Shown: piece after piece, positions 8,292 through 16,607 of the stretch
How positions within the stretch are numbered: the stretch's first letter is position 1
How the letters are laid out: each line of letters starts with the position of its first letter
DNA from: Microbacterium sp. Leaf159
Lineage (GTDB): Bacteria > Actinomycetota > Actinomycetes > Actinomycetales > Microbacteriaceae
Direction: 5' to 3'
NCBI RefSeq assembly: GCF_001423615.1
Contig: NZ_LMOU01000002.1
Span: 564,837 to 628,836, forward strand
Length of the DNA stretch: 64,000 nt
Notes under the pieces: generated by a model
Told to the model about the DNA's origin: nothing
Databases searched by the model: none
The model's input: the letters and a program-made list of their open reading frames with translations, nothing else
Translations under genes and position numbers: made by a program

Positions 8292-9575
8292 ATGCCCGTC
8301 ACCCCGGATGCACTCGCCCACGCCGAGGACCTCGCCGACTTCGTCGCCGCCTCGCCCTCGAGCTACCACGCCGCCGCCGAGGTGGCCAGGCGCCTGGAGA
8401 ATGCCGGATTCGCACCCCTCGCCGAGGAGGACGCGTGGGACGTGACACCCGGGGGCCGCTACCTCGTCGTCCGAGACGGCGCCGCCATCGCGTGGACGAT
8501 TCCGGCGGATGCCACGGCCGTCACCCCCGCGCACGTGCTCGGCGCGCACACCGACTCCCCCGGCTTCAAGCTCAAGCCACAGCCCACCATCGGGTCGAAG
8601 GGCTGGCTGCAGGCGGCCGTCGAGGTCTACGGGGGTCCGCTGCTGAACTCCTGGCTCGACCGCGAGCTGCGCCTCGCCGGACGACTCGCCCTCGCCGACG
8701 GCCGCGTCGTGCTGGCCGACACGGGGGCGCTCCTGCGTCTGCCGCAGCTCGCGGTGCACCTCGACCGTGAGGCGAACAGCGGTCTGGCGCTCGACAAGCA
8801 GTTCCAGACACAGCCCGTCTGGGGCCTCGGCGACCCGACCCAGGAGGACATCCTCGCGGAGCTCGCGGACTCGGCGGGCGTCTCGGCATCCGACATCCGC
8901 GGCTACGACGTGGTGATCGCCGACACCGCTCGCGGTGCGGTGTTCGGCAAGGACGATGCGTTCTTCGCCTCGGGGCGGCTCGACGACCTCGCCTCCGTGC
9001 ACGCGGGAGTCGCGGCGCTCGAGGCGCTCGGCACCCCCTCGACCGGCCCGATCGCCATCCTCGCCGCCTTCGACCACGAGGAGCTCGGCTCCAACTCCCG
9101 CTCCGGAGCGGCAGGGCCCTTCCTCGAAGACATCCTGGGGCGCGTGTACGACGCCCTCGGCGCCGACGCCTCCGAGCGCCGCCGGGCCCTCTCGGCATCG
9201 TGGTGCCTGTCGAGCGACGTGGGCCACTCGGTGCACCCCAACTACGTGCACAAGCACGATCCCGTCGTGCAGCCCGTGCTCGGCTCGGGGCCGATCCTCA
9301 AGCTCAACGCCAACCAGCGGTACGCGACGGATGCCCTCGGCTCCGCCGCCTGGCGTGACTGGTGCGACGCGGCCGACGTCGTCACGCAGGAGTTCGTCTC
9401 GAACAACAACGTCCGCTGCGGGTCGACGATCGGCCCGATCACGGCGACGCGCCTGGGGATCCGCACGGTCGACGTCGGCATCCCGATCCTGTCGATGCAC
9501 TCGGCGCGCGAGCTCGCCGGAGTCTCGGACCTGCACGACCTCGCACGCGTCGCCGGAGCATTCTTCGCCGGCTGA
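8292..9575 (+). CDS. M18 family aminopeptidase
   Basis: A 427-residue cytosolic zinc aminopeptidase of the M18 (aspartyl aminopeptidase-like) family, which removes N-terminal residues, often acidic ones. The binuclear metal ligands are visible in order: H86 in GAHTDSPG, D231 in SGRLDDLAS, E263/E264 in FDHEELGS, D309 in SSDVGHS and H403 in SMHSARE. Length matches the family. I place the start at the ATG at 8292, preceded by AGGAAGG at good spacing; the longer ORF upstream runs into the divergent promoter region. The NCS1 permease gene begins 35 bp downstream. Confidence 0.92.
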   Translation: MPVTPDALAHAEDLADFVAASPSSYHAAAEVARRLENAGFAPLAEEDAWDVTPGGRYLVVRDGAAIAWTIPADATAVTPAHVLGAHTDSPGFKLKPQPTIGSKGWLQAAVEVYGGPLLNSWLDRELRLAGRLALADGRVVLADTGALLRLPQLAVHLDREANSGLALDKQFQTQPVWGLGDPTQEDILAELADSAGVSASDIRGYDVVIADTARGAVFGKDDAFFASGRLDDLASVHAGVAALEALGTPSTGPIAILAAFDHEELGSNSRSGAAGPFLEDILGRVYDALGADASERRRALSASWCLSSDVGHSVHPNYVHKHDPVVQPVLGSGPILKLNANQRYATDALGSAAWRDWCDAADVVTQEFVSNNNVRCGSTIGPITATRLGIRTVDVGIPILSMHSARELAGVSDLHDLARVAGAFFAG

Positions 9576-9610
9576 GCCCTGCACGGCATCCGCAGTGCCA
9601 GGATGATGGC

Positions 9611-11056
9611 ATGACGGACATCAAGCCTGCTCTCATCGAGCGCGCGGGCATCGAGATCATCCCCGAATCCGAGCGCACGGCGAAGCCGAGCGACCTGTTC
9701 TGGCCGTGGTTCGCGGCCAACGTGTCGGTGTTCGGCATGTCGTACGGATCGTTCGTGCTCGGCTTCGGGATCTCGTTCTGGCAGGCGACCGTCGTGTCGG
9801 TCATCGGCATCGTCGTGTCGTTCCTGCTGTGCGGACTGATCGCGATCGCGGGCAAGCGCGGGTCGGCGCCGACCATGGTGCTCTCCCGTGCCGCCTTCGG
9901 CGTGCAGGGGCAGAAGGTACCCGGCATCGTCTCGTGGCTGACGTCCATCGGCTGGGAGACGTTCCTCGCGATCATGGCCGTTCTCGCCACCGCGACCGTC
10001 ATCACCCAGCTCGGCGGCGACGGCGACAGCATCGCACTGAAGATCACCGCGACCGTCATCGTCGCGGCTCTCATCGTGGCAGCCTCCGTGCTCGGCTATC
10101 ACACGATCATGAAGCTGCAGTCGGTGCTCACCTGGGTCACCGGCGCCGTGACGATCCTCTACATCGTCCTCGCCGCCCCGAGCATCGACATCGCCGCCGT
10201 CATGGCCCGACCCGACGGCGGCATCGGACAGGTCGTCGGCGCGCTCGTCATGGTGATGACCGGATTCGGCCTCGGCTGGATCAACATCGCCGCCGACTGG
10301 TCGCGCTACCAGAAGCGCACGGCATCCGACGGGGCGATCGTCGCATGGAACACGATCGGCGGCTCCGTCGCCCCGGTGATCCTGGTGGTGTTCGGTCTGC
10401 TGCTCGCCGGTTCGAACGACGACCTGTTCGCCGCGGTGCAGGCCGACCCGATCGGCGCGCTCGCGACGATCCTCCCCGTCTGGGTCCTGGTGCCGTTCCT
10501 GCTGACCGCCGTGCTCGCACTCGTCTCCGGCGCCGTGCTCGGCATCTACTCGTCTGGCCTCACGCTGCTCAGCCTCGGCATCCGGATCCCCCGCCCGTCC
10601 GCCGCGGCCATCGACGGTGTGATCCTGACCATCGGCACGATCTACGTCGTGTTCTTCGCCACCGACTTCCTCGGCCCGTTCCAGAGCTTCCTGATCACGC
10701 TGGGCGTGCCGCTGGCGTCGTGGGCCGGCATACTGATCGCCGACATCCTGCGTCGCAAGAAGGACTACGACGACGAGGCCCTGTTCGACAGCCGCGGCCG
10801 CTACGGAGCCTGGGACTGGACCTCCATCGGCACCATGGTCGTCGCCAGCGTGATCGGTTGGGGCTTCGTGCTCAACGGCTTCGCCGACGCCGCGCCCTGG
10901 AACAACTGGCAGGGATACCTGCTCGGTCTCGTCGGCGGAGTCGACGGCGACTGGGCGTACGCGAACCTCGGGGTCTTCTTCGCGCTGGTGCTGTCGTTCG
11001 TCGTGACGTGGTTCGCCCGTGCCGGCAGGATCCGTCGCCAGGAGCAGACGGCGTGA
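9611..11056 (+). CDS. NCS1 family nucleobase/cytosine-type permease
   Basis: A 481-residue membrane protein with about twelve helices. The N-terminal KPSDLFWPWFAANVSVFGMSYGSFVLGFG segment and the GKRGSAPTMVLSRAAFGVQG loop are typical of NCS1 cation symporters for cytosine, purines, hydantoins or related compounds. The start is the ATG at 9611. It overlaps the downstream isochorismatase-fold gene by four bases (GTGA), so the two are translationally coupled and probably act on the same imported nitrogen compound. The exact substrate is inferred only at class level. Confidence 0.88.
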   Translation: MTDIKPALIERAGIEIIPESERTAKPSDLFWPWFAANVSVFGMSYGSFVLGFGISFWQATVVSVIGIVVSFLLCGLIAIAGKRGSAPTMVLSRAAFGVQGQKVPGIVSWLTSIGWETFLAIMAVLATATVITQLGGDGDSIALKITATVIVAALIVAASVLGYHTIMKLQSVLTWVTGAVTILYIVLAAPSIDIAAVMARPDGGIGQVVGALVMVMTGFGLGWINIAADWSRYQKRTASDGAIVAWNTIGGSVAPVILVVFGLLLAGSNDDLFAAVQADPIGALATILPVWVLVPFLLTAVLALVSGAVLGIYSSGLTLLSLGIRIPRPSAAAIDGVILTIGTIYVVFFATDFLGPFQSFLITLGVPLASWAGILIADILRRKKDYDDEALFDSRGRYGAWDWTSIGTMVVASVIGWGFVLNGFADAAPWNNWQGYLLGLVGGVDGDWAYANLGVFFALVLSFVVTWFARAGRIRRQEQTA

Positions 11057-11625
11057 CCTTCGGCACAACCGAGTCGGAGCGGCCCTCCTGGCTGGTCGTG
11101 ATCGACCCGCAGGCGATCTTCGCGTCGCCCGACTCGGCGTGGGGATCGCCGTTCTTCGCCGACGTGATGCCCCGCATCCGCGAGCTCGCCGAGTCGTTCC
11201 GCGATCGGGTGATCGTGACGCGCTGGATGCCGACCGCAGACCGCGCGACATCCTGGGGCGCGTACTTCGCGGCCTGGCCGTTCGCAGACCGGCCCGCGGG
11301 TGATCCTCTGTTCGATCTCGTTCCCGATGCGGTCGAGCTGTCGCCGCATCCGACGCTCGATCTGCCGACGTTCGGCAAGTGGGGCGGCGACATCGAGGCG
11401 ATCGTGGGTCGTGGCGCCCATGTGGTGCTCACGGGCGTCTCGACGGACTGCTGCGTCATCTCGACGGCGCTGGCCGCTGCGGATGCCGGAGCGCACGTCA
11501 CGGTCGTCGCCGACGCGTGCGCAGGTTCGACGGCGTCGAATCACGACGCCGCGATGCAGGTCATGGGGCTCTACCCGCCGCAGATCACGATCAGCGACAC
11601 CGCTGCGGTGCTCGCGGCGCGCTGA
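11053..11625 (+). CDS. Isochorismatase-fold cysteine hydrolase
   Basis: A 190-residue cytosolic hydrolase of the isochorismatase/nicotinamidase superfamily. The catalytic residues are visible: D18 in VVIDPQ, K109 in FGKWGG, and the nucleophile cysteine in GVSTDCCVIST (C133 or C134). Family members hydrolyse nicotinamide, ureidoacrylate, biuret, N-carbamoyl compounds and similar amides. The GTG start at 11053 overlaps the stop of the NCS1 permease gene, so the likely job is to open the amide taken up by that permease. It converges on the metallo-beta-lactamase gene with a 10-bp gap. Confidence 0.85.
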   Translation: MTFGTTESERPSWLVVIDPQAIFASPDSAWGSPFFADVMPRIRELAESFRDRVIVTRWMPTADRATSWGAYFAAWPFADRPAGDPLFDLVPDAVELSPHPTLDLPTFGKWGGDIEAIVGRGAHVVLTGVSTDCCVISTALAAADAGAHVTVVADACAGSTASNHDAAMQVMGLYPPQITISDTAAVLAAR

Positions 11626-11635
11626 CGGATGCGAC

Positions 11636-12343
11636 CTAGACCGCGCGCACGGCCGCGGCGATGTCGGCGGGCGACCCTTTCCACGGCGCTCCGTGCCCCG
11701 GCAGCACCCAGGACGCCGAGACACCTGCCAGCCTGTCGAGGGAAGCCAGCGCCCGTTCGGGTTCATCCGTGAACGGCGCAGGTTGCGCACCGACTCGCCC
11801 CGTCAGCACGTGTCGGGTGGTCAGCGCATCGCCGACGAAGACCGCGTCCGCACCGGGAACATGCACGGCGATGCTGCCGGGCGAATGCCCCGGCATCCCG
11901 ATGACGACCGGGGATCCGGGCAGGTCGAGGACCTGCCCGTCCTCGACCACCACGACCTCCGAGACATGACGTGTACGCAGCGCGTTCTTGCGCACCCCGT
12001 ACGCGAGGAAGCCCAGCATCGGACCGATCCGGGCAGGCCCCATCGGAGTCTTCGGCTTCTCCCCCGTGCGCACCCGGTGCGCGTCGGCTGAGTGGATGAA
12101 GACCGGCACCCCCGCTTCGCTGCGCAGCCGCTCGGCGAACCCGATGTGGTCGCTGTCACCGTGGGTGAGGACGAGCCCTCGGATGTCGGACAGCGGGCGA
12201 CCGAGCTCTGCCAGCGTCCGCCGCAGGTCGTTCCAGTGCCCTGGTAGACCGGCGTCGACGAGCGTGATCCCCTCGGGCAGGTCGATCAGGTACGACGCGA
12301 CGATGTCGTTGCCGAGCCGATACAGGTGCGGTGCGAGCTTCAT
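11636..12343 (-). CDS. MBL-fold metallo-hydrolase
   Basis: A 235-residue metallo-beta-lactamase-fold protein. Metal-binding motif 1 reads LTHGDSDH (H61, D63, D65, H66), with D where most relatives have the second H. H150 (GMPGHSPGS), D169 (VGDA) and a C-terminal LPGHG histidine complete the site. The H-to-D change occurs in hydrolase subgroups, so I do not regard it as inactivating. The substrate is unknown. It is divergent from a TetR gene, and two operator-like palindromes at 12371-12413 lie between them, suggesting direct control by that regulator. Confidence 0.85.
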   Translation of the reverse strand: MKLAPHLYRLGNDIVASYLIDLPEGITLVDAGLPGHWNDLRRTLAELGRPLSDIRGLVLTHGDSDHIGFAERLRSEAGVPVFIHSADAHRVRTGEKPKTPMGPARIGPMLGFLAYGVRKNALRTRHVSEVVVVEDGQVLDLPGSPVVIGMPGHSPGSIAVHVPGADAVFVGDALTTRHVLTGRVGAQPAPFTDEPERALASLDRLAGVSASWVLPGHGAPWKGSPADIAAAVRAV

Positions 12344-12370
12344 GACCGTTCCCTCCAGAGGATGTTGACG

Positions 12371-12413
12371 ATGGCTACCTTACGTAGCTATCATGGCTAC
12401 TGTCAATAGCCAT
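12371..12413. promoter_or_regulatory. Two tandem TetR-type operators
   Basis: Two copies of ATGGCTA-N7-TAGCYAT start 22 bp apart. The copy at 12393-12413 is a perfect inverted repeat (TAGCCAT right arm); the copy at 12371-12391 has one mismatch (TAGCTAT). The spacing, two helical turns, places both on one DNA face. They sit between the divergent MBL-fold and TetR genes and abut the TetR ribosome-binding site at 12414-12418, a layout typical of autoregulation. Confidence 0.75.
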
Positions 12414-12426
12414 GAAGGAGCTCAGG

Positions 12427-12954
12427 ATGCCGACGCCCGAACGAACCTCGCTGGTCGCCATCGTCGCCGCCGGCCGGGACATCCTCGAATCCGCCGGGCC
12501 CGCGGGCCTCACGATGCAGGCGGTCGCGGAGCGCGTGGGTGTGCGGGCGCCGTCGCTCTACAAGCGGATCCGAGATCGTGACGCGCTGATGACCGCGGTC
12601 GCGGAGGCATCAGCCGAGGAGCTCACGAGTCGCCTCGAGAGCGCCGGCGACGAACTCGCCGCTCTCGCCGCCGTGTACCGCGGCTTCGCGCACGAGCATC
12701 CGGAGTCGTTCCGTCTGCTCTTCACCGCTGCGGCCCCCGAAGAGTCGCTGCATCGCACCTCCGCTCCGGTTCTGCGCGCCTGCACCCACCTCGTCGGCCC
12801 CGAGCACGCACTGGACGCTGCCCGACTGTTCACCGCCTGGGCGACCGGGTTCCTGCAGATGGAGCTCGCCGGCGCCTTCCGTCTGGGCGGAGACGTGGAT
12901 GAGGCGTTCGACTACGCGCTGGGCCGCATCATCGTCGGGCTGACCGCCGCCTGA
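12427..12954 (+). CDS. TetR/AcrR family regulator
   Basis: A 175-residue repressor with an N-terminal helix-turn-helix (about residues 10-50, GLTMQAVAERVGVRAPSLYKRI) and a C-terminal domain of the TetR_C type found in WHG-like members. The ATG at 12427 is chosen because AAGGAG lies 8 bp upstream; the in-frame ATG at 12412 overlaps the palindromic operator. It is divergent from the MBL-fold hydrolase and most likely represses it and itself through the paired palindromes. The inducer is unknown. Confidence 0.88.
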   Translation: MPTPERTSLVAIVAAGRDILESAGPAGLTMQAVAERVGVRAPSLYKRIRDRDALMTAVAEASAEELTSRLESAGDELAALAAVYRGFAHEHPESFRLLFTAAAPEESLHRTSAPVLRACTHLVGPEHALDAARLFTAWATGFLQMELAGAFRLGGDVDEAFDYALGRIIVGLTAA

Positions 12955-12963
12955 TCGCCGCCC

Positions 12964-14715
12964 TCACCAGGCGGTCCACGCCTTCCACAGTTCGGCGTAG
13001 GGGCCGGCCGTCGCGACGAGATCATCGTGGGTTCCGGACTGCACGACGCGCCCGTCGCTCATCACGAGGATCCTGTCGGCGGTCATGGCCTGACTCAGCC
13101 GGTGCGCGATCACGATGCCGGTGCGGTCGCCGATCGCGCCCGAGGACGCCTCGTCGAGCACCTCCGAGTCCGCAGAGCCCGCCTCGGCCGTCGCCTCGTC
13201 GAGGATCACGACGGATGCCGCCGACAGCGCCACGCGCACGAGGGCGAGGTGCTGGGACTGCCCTGGAGTGAGCGGATGCCCCGCCTCACCGATCTCGGTG
13301 TCGAGGCCCTCGGGCAGCCGCAGGATCCAGTGCGCACCGAGCCGCGCGATCACGGCCCGCATCCGCTCGTCGTCGGCATCGCTGAACAGCGCGAGATCGT
13401 TTCGGACGGTGCCTGCGAAGACGTGCGGCTCCTGGCTGAGCATCACGACGGCATCGCGCAGGTCGTGCGGATGCCAGTGCTCGATGCCGATCTCGTCGTG
13501 GCGCACGGCTCCCTCGCCCACCGGGAGCGCCCCGGCGAGCACGCGGGCGAGCGTCGTCTTGCCCGCGCCGCTCGCACCCACGATCGCGATCCTCTCGCCC
13601 GACGCGGCCGACATCGACACCGCGTCGAGGTCGCGCTGGTCGGGACGGTGCGCGAAACCGAGCCCGTCGACCTCGATCGCTCCCCGGCGCGCCACCGCGG
13701 CCTCGGACTCCGACTCGCCCGCTCCGCGAGGGCGCGGTGACGGCATGCCGATGACGCCGAAGAGACGCGCGAGGCTGGCTCCGGCATCCTGCAGCTCGTC
13801 GATGCGGAAGAGCAGAGCGCCCATCGGTCCGAACAGTCCGAGGAAGTACAGCGACGCGGCGGTCGCCGCGCCGAGCTCGACCTGCCCGCCGGTCACCAGC
13901 AGGTAGCCGACCACGAGCACTGCGGCGAGGCCGACGAGCTCGGCACCGTTGAGGAACACGTTGAAGTCGTTGCGCACCCTGGTGGCTCGCACTTCGAGCG
14001 CGATGGCCTGCTCACTCGCCTCGCCGATGCTGTCGAGGTGCTGCTCCTCCGTGCGCAGGGCCCGGACCGTGTCGACTCCCCGCACGGCCTCGATCGTGCG
14101 CTGGCTGCGCTCGGCCACGACGACACGGTGCTCGCGGTAGACCGGCGCCGAGCGACGCAGGAACCACCGGAGTGAGAAGTACTGGATGGGTGCTGCGACG
14201 AGCGCGGCGAGCGCGAAGCGCCAGTCCATCAGGCCCATCCCGAGCAGGCTCAGCACGATGCTGAACAGCGCCGAGAGGAACGCGGGGAGCGCCTCTTCGA
14301 CGACCTGTCCGACGGCTCGCACATCCCCCGAGAGCCGCGCGACCAGGTCGCCGGTGCCCGCGGCCTCGATGCGCGCCGTCGGCTGGGCGAGCGCCGTGCG
14401 GAACGCCGCCTCGCGGACCTCGCGGATCGTGCCCTGCCCGAGTCGCGCGAGCAGCATGCGGCCCGCCCAGGTCAATCCGGCCCCGGCCGCGATCGAGGCG
14501 GTCAACGCCAGCCCGAACGGCAGCATCGATGCACCTCCGGCGACGATGTCATCGACCATCAGACCGATGATCCACGGCGCGACGAGCGCGGCGCCGACGC
14601 CCGCGCACAGGGTCAGAACCGCGGACACGGCGAGTGCACGTCGATGGCCGAGTGCGGCGAGCAGACCGCGGGCAGTGTCTCGACGCGTCGCGATGGGCAG
14701 CTTCGAGTCGCTCAT
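12964..14715 (-). CDS. ABC exporter subunit, catalytic Walker A/B with degenerate signature
   Basis: A 583-residue half-transporter: six transmembrane helices (about residues 25-310) fused to an ATPase domain (about 345-583). Walker A is intact (GASGAGKTT, 380-388, K386), as are Walker B (VVILDEAT, catalytic E507) and the switch histidine (H538). The ABC signature, however, reads LTPGQ (482-486) in place of LSGGQ. It overlaps the upstream partner gene by four bases (ATGA), so the two are made together and should form a heterodimeric exporter. The substrate is unknown; drugs, lipids or peptides are usual for the class. Confidence 0.9.
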   Translation of the reverse strand: MSDSKLPIATRRDTARGLLAALGHRRALAVSAVLTLCAGVGAALVAPWIIGLMVDDIVAGGASMLPFGLALTASIAAGAGLTWAGRMLLARLGQGTIREVREAAFRTALAQPTARIEAAGTGDLVARLSGDVRAVGQVVEEALPAFLSALFSIVLSLLGMGLMDWRFALAALVAAPIQYFSLRWFLRRSAPVYREHRVVVAERSQRTIEAVRGVDTVRALRTEEQHLDSIGEASEQAIALEVRATRVRNDFNVFLNGAELVGLAAVLVVGYLLVTGGQVELGAATAASLYFLGLFGPMGALLFRIDELQDAGASLARLFGVIGMPSPRPRGAGESESEAAVARRGAIEVDGLGFAHRPDQRDLDAVSMSAASGERIAIVGASGAGKTTLARVLAGALPVGEGAVRHDEIGIEHWHPHDLRDAVVMLSQEPHVFAGTVRNDLALFSDADDERMRAVIARLGAHWILRLPEGLDTEIGEAGHPLTPGQSQHLALVRVALSAASVVILDEATAEAGSADSEVLDEASSGAIGDRTGIVIAHRLSQAMTADRILVMSDGRVVQSGTHDDLVATAGPYAELWKAWTAW

Positions 14716-16325
14716 GCGCCCACTCCCCTCAGATCATGCACGCTGTGACAGCTCGACAGCAGTGACGCCCGGTCGGTGAGCAGCACGATCGTGCGCCCCT
14801 CGGCCGCGAGCCCCGCGGCCACCTGGGCCTCGGTGATCGGATCGATCGCGGTCGTCGGCTCGTGCAGCACCAGCAGCCGTTGCGGCTGATGCAGAGCACG
14901 TGCGAGCAGCAGGCGCTGGCGCTGGCCGCCCGAGAGCCGCAGCCCGCGCTCGCCCACCATCTCGTCGAGCCCGTCGGGCAACCGGTGCACGACCTCGTCG
15001 AAGGCTGCGGCTTCGAGGTGCGCGTGATCGATGTGCGCAGCGATGTTCTCGGCCGCGGTTCCGGTGAACACGGCGGCATCGTGCGGCGGCGCGAAGACCT
15101 CGACACGCAGCCCGTCGTGACCGAGGTGGGTCGCATCGATGTCGCCGATGACGAGCTCGCCTGCCGCGGGCGTGCGGAGCCCACCGAAGAGACGCGCGAG
15201 ATCCACGATCCGATCGGGATCCGCACGGATGCCCGTCACCTGGCCGTGCGCGATGTCGATCGTCGTTCCCTCGACCGCCAGGCGGGCCACGATGGCGGAA
15301 TCGCCGCGCGTCCGCGTGCTCTCCGCCGCCGTCTCGCCGATCGCGGAAGCCGGCGTCGCGACGGCATCCGTCACCGCGCCCGCCTCCGTCGAGAACTCCG
15401 CGATGCGGGTCGCCGAACCGTGCTTCGAAGCGATCTGTGCGGGCAGGTAGCCGAGCGACTGCAGGGGACCGCGGATCGTCTGGGCCAGCCCCATCGCGGT
15501 GACGAATCCGCCGATCGTGATGGCGCCGTCGAGCGCCAGCCAGCCGCCGAGCACAGCGATGCCGGTGAAGGCGAGGCCACTGATGAGCAGATTCAGAGCC
15601 GTGAGACCTGCCGCCGCCTTCTCGGCGCGATACGCAGCCTCGGCGGCGACGGCGCTCTCCGCGACGTAGCGATCGGCCGCCCGCGACGCGCCACCGAGTG
15701 CGCCGAGAACGCGCAGGCCGGTGGCGAAGTCGGTGCTGACCGCATCGAGTCGTGCGGCCTGCTTCTGCGCCTCGTACCCTCGGCGTCGCAGCCCGCCGCT
15801 CACCAGGTGCACGAGCAGGGCCTGCACGAGCGTGCCGATCACGACCGCGACGGCGAGCGGCCAGGCGATCAGCAGCAGGGTGATGCACGCGACGAGCACG
15901 GCGGTCGCGGCGGCGGCCTGCTCGGCGATGACCCAGAAGAAGCCGGCCGTCTCCCCTGCGTCCGAAGAGGAGATCGTGAGCACCTCGCCGGCTGGCCGCC
16001 GCGTGCGGCGCCGCAGCGCGAGACCGAGGATGCCCTGACGCAGCACGTGCTCACCCTGCGCGTACACCTTGGTGCCGGCCCGATCGCCGAACTGCCACGA
16101 GACGATCAGCACCGCGAACACGACGACGAGGAAAGCGAGCGCCCACCCGAGAGCCACCGGATCGCCCGGCGCGATCGCGCGATCGATCACGACGCCGACC
16201 GCCACCGGGACCATCACCTCGGCGAGCTGGTGCCCGCAGAATCCGGCGATCGAGACGACGGCGCGTGCCCGACGGCCTCGCCCCCAGACGCCCTCGCGGA
16301 AGACCCCTCCTACGGTCGTGGTCAC
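14712..16325 (-). CDS. ABC exporter subunit with degenerate ATP site and intact LSGGQ
   Basis: A 537-residue partner of the downstream half-transporter, with a six-helix membrane domain and a C-terminal ATPase domain. Here the signature LSGGQRQRLLLARAL is perfect (464-468). The Walker A loop is missing: HGQVTGIRADPDRI at about 360-373 has no GxxGxGK[ST]. Walker B reads LLVLHEPT, with H488 in place of the aspartate, and the switch histidine is replaced by D518 (LLTDRA). Combined with its partner, one composite ATP site is complete and the other is doubly degenerate, as in TM287/288-type exporters. The start is GTG at 16325. The 282-bp region upstream holds no gene. Confidence 0.88.
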   Translation of the reverse strand: MTTTVGGVFREGVWGRGRRARAVVSIAGFCGHQLAEVMVPVAVGVVIDRAIAPGDPVALGWALAFLVVVFAVLIVSWQFGDRAGTKVYAQGEHVLRQGILGLALRRRTRRPAGEVLTISSSDAGETAGFFWVIAEQAAAATAVLVACITLLLIAWPLAVAVVIGTLVQALLVHLVSGGLRRRGYEAQKQAARLDAVSTDFATGLRVLGALGGASRAADRYVAESAVAAEAAYRAEKAAAGLTALNLLISGLAFTGIAVLGGWLALDGAITIGGFVTAMGLAQTIRGPLQSLGYLPAQIASKHGSATRIAEFSTEAGAVTDAVATPASAIGETAAESTRTRGDSAIVARLAVEGTTIDIAHGQVTGIRADPDRIVDLARLFGGLRTPAAGELVIGDIDATHLGHDGLRVEVFAPPHDAAVFTGTAAENIAAHIDHAHLEAAAFDEVVHRLPDGLDEMVGERGLRLSGGQRQRLLLARALHQPQRLLVLHEPTTAIDPITEAQVAAGLAAEGRTIVLLTDRASLLSSCHSVHDLRGVGA

Positions 16326-16607
16326 CGGAGCCTCGCCGTTCTCCGGTGATCGGTGCCCGTATGGGGCGCGCGGAACCGGACGCGCGCAGAGAAAGGCCGC
16401 GCAGAGACGGAGCGCGCCGAAGCGAAGCGCGCAGGGGCGATGGGGGACATCGGGGACTCCAGAGACGTTCGAGGGGCCACGCGCGATCGCGGTGAGCGCC
16501 CTGATTCAACATATGCGAACGCGATGTCGCGCAGCGGACGGGCTGTGCCGGGCCTACGCCGAATCCGACCGGAATACTGCCAAGATGAGGCGCGGAGAGG
16601 GGTTTCC

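Noticed and set aside
9706..11052. N-terminal extension of the isochorismatase frame through the NCS1 gene
   Set aside because: Arg-rich shadow sequence; the protein-like part starts at the GTG 11053.
9242..11251. 669-residue minus-strand ORF
   Set aside because: Antisense shadow of the M18, NCS1 and isochorismatase genes; composition is His/Asp/Arg-rich with no motifs.
14712..16325. Calling the 537-residue ABC subunit a pseudogene because Walker A is missing
   Set aside because: The frame is intact, LSGGQ is perfect and the partner subunit shows the complementary defect, which fits a functional asymmetric heterodimer.
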